From Candidatus Poseidoniaceae archaeon (GTDB lineage: Archaea > Thermoplasmatota > Poseidoniia > Poseidoniales > Poseidoniaceae), in assembly GCA_022425585.1 (NCBI GenBank), contig JAKMFF010000136.1, positions 1 to 8,123 of the forward strand: DNA of 8,123 nucleotides, given 5' to 3'. Position numbers and translations under genes: made by a program. Under the pieces are notes generated by a model. It saw only the letters and a program-made list of their open reading frames with translations, was not told the DNA's origin and ran no database searches. Positions 1-6,236 of the stretch are shown piece by piece (position 1 is the first letter of the stretch; each line of letters starts with the position of its first letter).

Positions 1-1272
1 CCGCATACCTTCATCAAAATTATTTTTCTCTAAAGTGTCAGTGAACGGCATTAGACTACCAAATTCTTTGTAACAAACCAACAGTAATAGTAAGACAGTG
101 TAACCAGAAAAGCCAGCAAATGCAAATTTTAATTGTCGTGTCTGAGCGTCAACCTCGGTACGAATATCCCTTGGGTTATCAATCACAACACCAAACACTC
201 CACCAAAACTTTGACCCCCTAACATCAAGTTTCTAGTCAATTCAAAAATGAACGCTAGGCCTACAATAGCAATGTTTAGCGACAAATATAGTGACAGAAA
301 CTGTGGCATGCTCTTGATAAATTCCCAGTGAAATAAAATTTCAGATATTAAGTCTATACGTTCATATATTGAAAAGCCAATGATGCCACCATAATTTAGC
401 ACTTCAGTAGAATTATCGGGGTTATTTAATAGAATATGTAATACTGTAACAATTCCATTTAGCGCAGTGACTGGCATTGTAATCAGAAATATAACAAGCA
501 ATAATGAAAACAATCTGTTGACGATTCTGGGTTTATCAGGGTCTATAGGATTTTTTCTCCCATTAGCAGTACGCCATTTACCAATAAGAAGCATATTCCA
601 TGAAGCACCCATTATACGACCATAAGCAAAAATTGTTGGTGACATGAAAACCAACATTGCAAGAGCTAACCAAAATGGTTCAATTACTGCACCTTCAGAC
701 TCTTGTAGTCCATACAACAGAGAAGCTATGGTTATACCGACAATTATGAACAGAGTAAAAGTACGACGAAAGAAATCAACTATTGCACTTTTGTTGGCTT
801 GGCTACGGTTTTTAGAAAGTTGGGCATTCATTGTTTCCCAAGGTGATATCAAAATTGGTATACCAACCAATACACCTATCAGATAAAGAGTAGGAGTATA
901 GAAATTGTCTGGATCGAAAAGGAATTCACCGATTAATATTAGGACACCTGTCATACCCATCATATACAGACCTAATCCATACCCCACCGAGCCTTCAGAC
1001 AATAAATCTCTAGCATCTTCATTATCTCTGGTGACACGATGAACTTCATACAGATCATCATCTATCTCAAAAGCAACCTGTAAGTTTGCTAACTGTATTG
1101 GAATAAACCATTTCCACATCATTAAAGCAACTGAAAACCCAAGGAAAACTGGTGCTAGATACATAATATCGAAGCCTGCATCACTAGAACCTTCTGCAGC
1201 AACTGCCTTTGAAAAAAGTTGGAAAAAGACAAAAGAAAAAACTAGCCATAAGCCAATCTTCTTCTTATCCAT
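1..1272 (-). CDS. Polytopic membrane protein with N-terminal signal peptide, unknown function (3' end off the window)
   Basis: I do not recognise the family. The minus-strand frame is open from the ATG at 1272 to base 1, giving 424 codons with no stop, so the C-terminus lies beyond the left edge. The N-terminus MDKKKIGLWLVFSFVFF, followed by AVA/AEG near residue 25, looks like a cleavable signal peptide; this favours the ATG over an in-frame GTG eight codons upstream. After it I count about eight hydrophobic segments, near residues 37-57, 98-118, 125-145, 171-188, 199-219, 252-280, 325-343 and 385-402. A charged loop (about 65-93, with EIDDDLYE and RVTRDNEDARD) and another after segment 3 (about 147-170, rich in K/R/N/Q) separate them. 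Codon-level continuity through 1.27 kb and the hydrophobic periodicity make it a real gene. It follows the aminotransferase by 40 bp on the same strand and is probably co-transcribed. It could be a transporter, a channel or an envelope assembly factor; the sequence does not decide. Confidence 0.85.
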   Translation of the reverse strand, partial: MDKKKIGLWLVFSFVFFQLFSKAVAAEGSSDAGFDIMYLAPVFLGFSVALMMWKWFIPIQLANLQVAFEIDDDLYEVHRVTRDNEDARDLLSEGSVGYGLGLYMMGMTGVLILIGEFLFDPDNFYTPTLYLIGVLVGIPILISPWETMNAQLSKNRSQANKSAIVDFFRRTFTLFIIVGITIASLLYGLQESEGAVIEPFWLALAMLVFMSPTIFAYGRIMGASWNMLLIGKWRTANGRKNPIDPDKPRIVNRLFSLLLVIFLITMPVTALNGIVTVLHILLNNPDNSTEVLNYGGIIGFSIYERIDLISEILFHWEFIKSMPQFLSLYLSLNIAIVGLAFIFELTRNLMLGGQSFGGVFGVVIDNPRDIRTEVDAQTRQLKFAFAGFSGYTVLLLLLVCYKEFGSLMPFTDTLEKNNFDEGMR

Positions 1273-1312
1273 AAACTTGCGATTTAATGTATGCACATGA
1301 ATACTTCGGTAA

Positions 1313-2527
1313 TTAGTTTCTATGTCTAAGCAAAAAACGCTCTATGCGGTCGAATGCTTCATTCAAAACCTCAATATTTGGCAGATAAACAATTCTAAAA
1401 TGACCCTTACCTAATTCCTCAGAAAAACCACTACCGTGGACTACTAAAACATGTTCTTCATGTAATAATTTTAACACAAAATCTTTGTCATTTTCAGACC
1501 ACTGCTTATCAATTAACTTAACAAACATATAGAATGCGCCACCGGATGATTGAACTTCTAGGCCCTCAATATTAGCAATTCTATCCACGCAAAGGTTCCT
1601 TTGATTGATAATTTTATCAGAATAGGAGTTCATCCAAGTGCGGTCTGAATCCAGTCCGGCTAAATATCCTAATTGAGCAGGTGTTGAGGCACACAGTCTT
1701 GAACGCAGTAATCGTTCAATGCCATCTCTTACCAATGTAAGTCTCGCTTTAGGGTCATGGATTCCAAGGTATCCAATTCTCCAGCCTGGCGCATAAAATA
1801 CCTTAGATACACCATTCAAGACAAAAACAGGCACATCTGGTGAGAGACTAGCCACACTTTTTTGTTCGCCGGTAAAATCTAATCCGTCGTAAATCTCATC
1901 AGCAATCACGATACAGTTGGGATATTTTCTAACAATTGACAAGAGTCGAAAAATTTCGTCTTTCCCTACAACAGCGCCGCATGGATTGTTTGGATTAATC
2001 AACACTAAGAGTTTTACAGAATCCGACATTTTTGCTTCAATATCATCAAAGTCTAATTTCCAACCGTCATCTGGCTTCAGTTTATACTCAACTGTTTCCG
2101 CCCCATACATTTGTGGATAAGCCATGTAAGGAGGATAGTGAGGACCAGGGGCAAGAACTTGGTCACCTGCTTCTAAAGTCGCAGCAAATATAATCTGCAA
2201 CGCTTCAGTAACTCCATGACAAACATAGATGTCTTCTTGCCTTGCTGGCCAGCCTTTTCGCCTTTCATCCTGAGCTATTGAGGAGCGTAACTCTGGAATA
2301 CCATATGATGGCGAATACCCATTACTGCCATTTCTCAATGCCTCTACATATGCTTCAACCATGTGCTTTGGGGTTGGTAATCCAGGATAAGCAATCGGAT
2401 CCCCGATATTAAGTTTCAATATCTCATGACCTTCTGCTTCTAGTTTTGTTGCAGGAACTACTACATCTCGTATAGCATATTCAATATTGGCGGCTCTTGC
2501 AGCAACTGGGATTTGTGCTCTAACCAT
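1313..2527 (-). CDS. alaT: PLP-dependent class I/II aminotransferase, probable alanine aminotransferase
   Basis: Cytosolic fold-type I aminotransferase, 404 residues, close to the roughly 400 usual for the family. The N-terminus (RAANIEYAIRDVVVPA, then LKLNIGDPIAYPG) and C-terminus (HVLVVHGSGF, then GHFRIVYLP) follow the pattern I know from Pyrococcus alanine aminotransferase, which interconverts alanine plus 2-oxoglutarate with pyruvate plus glutamate. Visible active-site elements are PHYPPY at 129-134 (aromatic stacking on PLP), NPNNPCG at 178-184, ADEIYD at 209-214 with Asp210 for the pyridine nitrogen, SKVFYAPGWRIGY at 241-253 with Schiff-base Lys242 and phosphate-binding Arg250, and Arg378 for the substrate carboxylate. 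All catalytic residues are present. The ATG lies 4 bp after the EVE-gene stop, with only a weak TTGAG upstream, suggesting translational coupling. The alanine preference is inferred from resemblance; aspartate or another amino-acid specificity is possible. The symbol denotes that inferred function. Confidence 0.93.
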   Translation of the reverse strand: MVRAQIPVAARAANIEYAIRDVVVPATKLEAEGHEILKLNIGDPIAYPGLPTPKHMVEAYVEALRNGSNGYSPSYGIPELRSSIAQDERRKGWPARQEDIYVCHGVTEALQIIFAATLEAGDQVLAPGPHYPPYMAYPQMYGAETVEYKLKPDDGWKLDFDDIEAKMSDSVKLLVLINPNNPCGAVVGKDEIFRLLSIVRKYPNCIVIADEIYDGLDFTGEQKSVASLSPDVPVFVLNGVSKVFYAPGWRIGYLGIHDPKARLTLVRDGIERLLRSRLCASTPAQLGYLAGLDSDRTWMNSYSDKIINQRNLCVDRIANIEGLEVQSSGGAFYMFVKLIDKQWSENDKDFVLKLLHEEHVLVVHGSGFSEELGKGHFRIVYLPNIEVLNEAFDRIERFLLRHRN

Positions 2528-2531
2528 TATC

Positions 2532-3011
2532 TCAACTCAAATCTTCAAGGGTCATCTTTGCCATTCTCAATACGGCGGAGAAATGTTCTTCTTCAACCGG
2601 TTGAACAGAGAGCCTTTGTCCTTTTCTTACCAGTAACATACCTTCGCATTCAGGATTATTCTTTACTGCGTTTAGAGAAATAATCTCTTCTAAGCGCATG
2701 ACTGGCTCAATATCAACCATCATCCAACGTGGATTTTCTGGATTTGCTTTTTCATCAAAATATTTTGAATTAGGATCTTGGGCAGTAAAATCTGGATAAC
2801 CCTCTTTGCAAACTCTAGCAATGCCGGCAATATGTGGAGGTTTGTGATTGGAGTGATAAAATAATACTAAATCGCCCATTTTCATATCATCTCGCATCAT
2901 GTTTCTAGCTTGATAATTTCTCACACCATCCCAATGTGTTGAACCATCTGCAACTAACTGCTTGTAAGGGTATACATGAGGTTCAGACTTCATCAACCAG
3001 TAGCCGGCCAT
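2532..3011 (-). CDS. EVE-domain protein, THYN1 (thymocyte nuclear protein 1) type
   Basis: Single-domain EVE protein of 159 residues when started at the ATG at 3011. The order of motifs is that of the THYN1 branch: YWLMKSEP at 4-11, WDGVRNYQARNMMR at 27-40, GDLVLFYHSN at 46-55, then IAGIARV, a YPD, NPRWMMVDIEP, and the C-terminal RLSVQPVEEEHF. EVE domains share the PUA-like fold and are thought to bind modified bases in DNA or RNA; the ligand here cannot be read from sequence. The open frame extends to an earlier ATG at 3086, but the extra 25 residues overlap the end of the RND gene and show no domain sequence. EVE proteins normally begin just before the YWLMKSEP block, so I chose 3011. That start sits 37 bp after the RND stop and has no convincing Shine-Dalgarno. 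The gene is sandwiched between the RND transporter and the aminotransferase on the same strand. Confidence 0.93.
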   Translation of the reverse strand: MAGYWLMKSEPHVYPYKQLVADGSTHWDGVRNYQARNMMRDDMKMGDLVLFYHSNHKPPHIAGIARVCKEGYPDFTAQDPNSKYFDEKANPENPRWMMVDIEPVMRLEEIISLNAVKNNPECEGMLLVRKGQRLSVQPVEEEHFSAVLRMAKMTLEDLS

Positions 3012-3048
3012 ATATCGTCCAAAAGTTCCCGCTCTTTTGAGATTTGGA

Positions 3049-6000
3049 TTACCAAGCTTCTTTGATATCGTCAGAAATAGCAGCATCTAAAACGTCAACA
3101 TCTGACTTCTTGCCAGAAATTAGCCCCAATTTTCTTGCCATACCAGTTGAACTGCTTCCTGCACCAATCCCCATTTTATCTAATGTCACAAATACAGCAG
3201 GTAATAAAATCAGAGCGCTGGCTGCAGCAACCCATAACAAGATCAATATTACAGTAATGAAAGGTTTAATTTCCGGTATTGGTATTTGGTAAGCGGTTAT
3301 CATTCCCAAAGATGTGACAACTGCAGCCTCAAATAATGACATTCCAGTTCCAACTGCTGCACTCTTGATAGCTTTTATACCTCCACCTAATTCTCTAATT
3401 CTATTAGATATGTGAATCGAGAAGTCAACACCAACCCCTACCAAGATGGAACCGATCATCACCGTAACTAAGGAAAGTGTAACGTCCATTTGCCACATTA
3501 CTAACCATTGCAGTGCAACTGTGGCAATAACGGGTGAGGTGGTCCAAAATGAATACTGGATATCTTTGAATACAACTGCTAGGACAATCAGTGTGAGAAT
3601 GATGGCAAATGCCAGCGAAGTATATTGGGAGCCTACAATTAGTTGGTTTACTTCAATAGCCGTTGCAGCAACACCTGTTAGATGTTCTGCTCTACCACTA
3701 TCTACTGACCTAAACGAATCAGCATGTTGGTTTACTTCTTCAACACTTGATGCTGTTTCTGCAACGGGTATGAACGGCATATCGACATAAATTAGGGTTC
3801 TATCAAAATCTTCATTGATAAAAATCTCTCTAGTTTCGTCAGTAATCGAAGCATAAAATACGTTAAGCAGGAATATTTGAGATTGCTTGGTACCTGGCAG
3901 GCCATAATTATCCGGTTGGATAAGTAAATCCCAAAATGAAGCATCGGCTGTGACTTCTTGATTCAGTAGAACCTCGGCAGTCTCCTTTATGTCGTCGGGT
4001 AATGGTGTTAGATTGACAAATTCATAAATTTGTGCCCCCGATACAGTCGGCGCAAAACCGGTAGATTTCATCAAAAATACGATGGAAACAGCAGAAGTAT
4101 CTTCAACGGTATTTAGTTTACTTTCCAGTTGATCTATCCGTTTAAGATTCTCCGCAGGGTCGTCATTTCCAGTATCGGCGTCATTAGTATCACCGGTAAC
4201 ATTGGCATGTATAAGTACCATACCAATTTGTCCGGCATTAAAATCTTCAGAATACTGCTTCATTTTGATTACCGAATCTTCTCCCTCTGGAGCCATACCA
4301 AGCAAGTCGATATCTTCCTGGACATTTGCTTGACCTAATGTGGCAGAAAGCAAGATTAGTAGCAGGAATACGCCAATTATGCCTTTATTGTACTTGACAG
4401 GGGCTTCAACTAATAATTCGAAGGCTTTGAGGGGCGGATGTTTAGGTTTACGTAAATCAAGTAACAATGTTAGATTAGGTACCATAAACATCGTTAGGAC
4501 GTAAACAACAATGATACCTCCCGAAAGTGCAATTCCGACTGTCTGTATCGGAGCCATTGGAGTAAATACTAGTGAAATAAATCCAATTACAGTGGTAACT
4601 GCTGACAAAAATACCGCTTTTCCAGTTGAGGCCAACGAAGCCCGCATCTTTTCAGACTTAGTACCATCTTCTTCTGCATACCGATTAGTGATGTGCAAAC
4701 CATATGAAACTCCTAACGCAAGTAAAATTGGACCAACTATGATGACAGTCATCGTGACTTCATAACCCGTCGCGCCAATGATACCTAGAGTCCAAAAAAC
4801 GGCACACAACGTCGGTAGACCAGCAATAATCACCACCTTGATGCCCTGAATGGGTCTTATTCCTGTAATGCCTGTCTGCAATAAATCAGAGTGAAATATG
4901 AATAATCCAAGCGCAACGAGGACGATTGCTGTTGGGAATATTTCCCAAAATAGTTTGAACGAAAATTCAGTAACTGCGTTAGTAATTGGTACTGGACCAG
5001 TCAGGGTCATAGTCAAATTAAGACTGTCCCAATTACACAAGCCAGATTCTGGATCAGGTACACCATCACCATTGGTGTCGTCACAATATCGCTCTTGTGT
5101 TCTAAAATCGTCCAATTGTTTTTGGGTTTTAGCAATCAATTCGTCTGCTTCCACCTCATCAGAAACAGCAACCGCCATAATCGCTCTATCTAGCAAACCA
5201 TCTGGTCCGCCACAATCTCGCTCTCCTCCAGTACACACATCTCTGGCTAACTTGTCCAAACCCGGTGTAGGCGTACCGTCGTCTTCATACATCTCACCGA
5301 TTACTAAGTCAATAGTAGTTTGACTAGGAATTTCATACGAACCTCCAAACTGATCATCGGTCTCGGAAATTATTGTATTAAGCGCATCAGCAGCATCTGC
5401 AGTAGCACATTCATCTAAACCCGGAGCACATCCTAGTTGGCCAAGTTCAGTGATGAATGCTTCCCTTACCCTTGGAGCACTAGAATTGACTTCTTTTAGT
5501 ACAGTTGATAGAGAAAGAATGTATATTACATCATCATTTTCTGAATCTGAGAGGTATGGATTAAGTTGTTTCTCTACGTAACTCATCTCTTGCAATATTC
5601 TTTGGTCGGTAATATTCCGTGTTCCTGATTCAACATAAATAATCATCACGTTGGTAGACCAATCTTCTTCCACAAGTTGGATTAATTCAGCAACTTGACT
5701 TCCCTCTGGCAAGTAAACTTCCATATCACCATTGACGTTTAGAGCAGGGTCAGGATGATCGTCAAAGCGTGTGTCATCAAGAAATCCTGATTGTGTTACA
5801 AAGTAAGCTGTGAGCAATAGAAATATTGTAATTACCGCCACAGGATATCTGGTTATTGCACCAGTTGCGCCACTCTTTTGCCATTCTCGCTTGAAGCGGT
5901 CTGGCGCTTCTAAAACAGCATCAATAGCATTTTTGGCACGGAAATCCTTGACACGGGCAGTTAAATCGACCGCACCTGTTTGAATTTTCGCCCGACTATA

Positions 6001-6078
6001 CTCAGCCAAAGCACCGATTCGTTTAGAAAATTTACGACTTTCCATAGAAGGTTCAGGATTATCTTTTCCTTCTACCAT
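3049..6078 (-). CDS. RND-superfamily membrane transporter (MMPL / HAE3-like), 1009 residues
   Basis: Large integral membrane protein with the internally duplicated RND architecture. A cytoplasmic N-terminal tail of about 75 residues is followed by TM1 (76-95), a first external loop of about 280 residues (97-377), TM2-TM6 (about 378-396, 414-434, 441-465, 487-507, 515-540), TM7 (565-583), a second external loop (584-820), and TM8-TM12 (about 821-839, 845-863, 866-890, 908-930, 938-962). The signature GVGVDFSIHISNRIRE at 881-896 is the TM10 RND motif, with Asp885 in the proton-relay position. The matching TM4 motif is GVSYGLHITNRYAEE (456-470), where Ser458 replaces Asp. The first loop holds six cysteines and a DTNGDGVPD calcium-loop-like motif. 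Family members export lipids, hopanoids or other hydrophobic compounds using the ion gradient; the substrate here is unknown. The start at 6078 gives the longest frame; Met12 (6045) is an alternative. It is the promoter-proximal gene of the leftward cluster and lies divergent to valS. Confidence 0.93.
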   Translation of the reverse strand: MVEGKDNPEPSMESRKFSKRIGALAEYSRAKIQTGAVDLTARVKDFRAKNAIDAVLEAPDRFKREWQKSGATGAITRYPVAVITIFLLLTAYFVTQSGFLDDTRFDDHPDPALNVNGDMEVYLPEGSQVAELIQLVEEDWSTNVMIIYVESGTRNITDQRILQEMSYVEKQLNPYLSDSENDDVIYILSLSTVLKEVNSSAPRVREAFITELGQLGCAPGLDECATADAADALNTIISETDDQFGGSYEIPSQTTIDLVIGEMYEDDGTPTPGLDKLARDVCTGGERDCGGPDGLLDRAIMAVAVSDEVEADELIAKTQKQLDDFRTQERYCDDTNGDGVPDPESGLCNWDSLNLTMTLTGPVPITNAVTEFSFKLFWEIFPTAIVLVALGLFIFHSDLLQTGITGIRPIQGIKVVIIAGLPTLCAVFWTLGIIGATGYEVTMTVIIVGPILLALGVSYGLHITNRYAEEDGTKSEKMRASLASTGKAVFLSAVTTVIGFISLVFTPMAPIQTVGIALSGGIIVVYVLTMFMVPNLTLLLDLRKPKHPPLKAFELLVEAPVKYNKGIIGVFLLLILLSATLGQANVQEDIDLLGMAPEGEDSVIKMKQYSEDFNAGQIGMVLIHANVTGDTNDADTGNDDPAENLKRIDQLESKLNTVEDTSAVSIVFLMKSTGFAPTVSGAQIYEFVNLTPLPDDIKETAEVLLNQEVTADASFWDLLIQPDNYGLPGTKQSQIFLLNVFYASITDETREIFINEDFDRTLIYVDMPFIPVAETASSVEEVNQHADSFRSVDSGRAEHLTGVAATAIEVNQLIVGSQYTSLAFAIILTLIVLAVVFKDIQYSFWTTSPVIATVALQWLVMWQMDVTLSLVTVMIGSILVGVGVDFSIHISNRIRELGGGIKAIKSAAVGTGMSLFEAAVVTSLGMITAYQIPIPEIKPFITVILILLWVAAASALILLPAVFVTLDKMGIGAGSSSTGMARKLGLISGKKSDVDVLDAAISDDIKEAW

Positions 6079-6097
6079 GGTCTTACCGTGTTAACCC

Positions 6098-6111
6098 AAG
6101 AGCACCCTCTT
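6098..6111. promoter_or_regulatory. Small perfect hairpin upstream of the RND gene
   Basis: AAGAG (6098-6102) and CTCTT (6107-6111) form a perfect 5-bp stem around CACC, 20 bp before the RND start codon on the minus strand. If transcription of the RND gene starts upstream of it, the stem would sit in the 5' untranslated leader. It is short, and no regulatory role can be claimed from sequence alone. Confidence 0.25.
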
Positions 6112-6118
6112 CTAATGC

Positions 6119-6149
6119 TTACCGACTATATGACTAAACATATTGGTAA
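6119..6149. promoter_or_regulatory. Interrupted dyad, possible operator
   Basis: TTACC (6119-6123) pairs with GGTAA (6145-6149), and inside it ATATG (6128-6132) pairs with CATAT (6139-6143) around an ACTAAA centre. Unpaired GACT on one side and a single T on the other interrupt the symmetry. Ten base pairs in two blocks, placed midway between divergent starts, suit either a dimeric regulator site or overlapping promoters. The sequence shows the symmetry; the function is inference. Confidence 0.35.
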
Positions 6150-6175
6150 TCGGATGGTTATCCGTTGGTTTGATA
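6143..6175 (+). repeat. Three 11-bp phased TGGT repeats
   Basis: Three adjacent 11-bp units, TTGGTAATCGG, ATGGTTATCCG and TTGGTTTGATA, place TGGT at 6144, 6155 and 6166. Units 1 and 2 agree at 8 of 11 positions; unit 3 is more degenerate and shares mainly TGGTT with unit 2. The spacing is about one helical turn, so the elements face the same side of DNA. The array overlaps the dyad on its left and the perfect hairpin CGGAT-GGTT-ATCCG at 6151-6164. It could be an activator or repressor array, or chance in a short AT-rich spacer. Confidence 0.35.
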
Positions 6176-6226
6176 GCATGTAAGTATTGGGCAGGTTGGA
6201 CCCGTACTGTTAACGAGCGTGGGGCC

Positions 6227-6231
6227 GGTGA
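6227..6231 (+). promoter_or_regulatory. Ribosome-binding site of valS
   Basis: GGTGA lies 5 bases before the ATG at 6237 and matches the GGTGA part of the archaeal anti-Shine-Dalgarno complement. It decides the valS start, since the open frame also has a downstream Met only well inside the conserved domain. It is the clearest ribosome-binding site in the window. Confidence 0.65.
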
Positions 6232-6236
6232 GGCAT

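Larger units (their letters stand above)
6079..6236. promoter_or_regulatory. Divergent intergenic region between the RND gene and valS
   Basis: This 158-bp gap must carry promoters for both directions. Candidate archaeal TATA-like elements are TATATGA at 6127-6133 and TTTGATA at 6169-6175 for valS. The AT-rich 6127-6133 tract read on the minus strand (CATATAG) lies about 50 bp before the RND start and could serve that gene. None is a strong consensus, so these assignments are tentative. No ORF of convincing character crosses the region; the frame reading through it on the plus strand is the complement of the RND N-terminus. Confidence 0.6.

Noticed and set aside
644..886. Plus-strand open frame of 80 codons
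   Set aside because: It lies opposite the continuous minus-strand membrane-protein frame and has no domain or start-site support.
1273..1312. Possible terminator or promoter between the aminotransferase and the membrane protein
   Set aside because: The 40-bp gap holds no clear stem-loop, T-tract or TATA element, so I treat the genes as co-transcribed.
3012..3086. N-terminal extension of the EVE gene to an ATG at 3086, overlapping the RND 3' end
   Set aside because: The 25 extra residues carry no recognisable domain sequence, and EVE proteins begin just before the YWLMKSEP block. The ATG at 3011 gives a non-overlapping gene of usual length.
4898..5323. Plus-strand open frame of 141 codons
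   Set aside because: It is antisense to the RND first external loop, with a Ser/Pro/Thr-rich translation and no motif; a shadow of the real gene.
5980..6183. Plus-strand open frame crossing into the intergenic region
   Set aside because: Most of it is complement of the RND N-terminus, the remainder covers the divergent promoter region, and the translation shows no family features.
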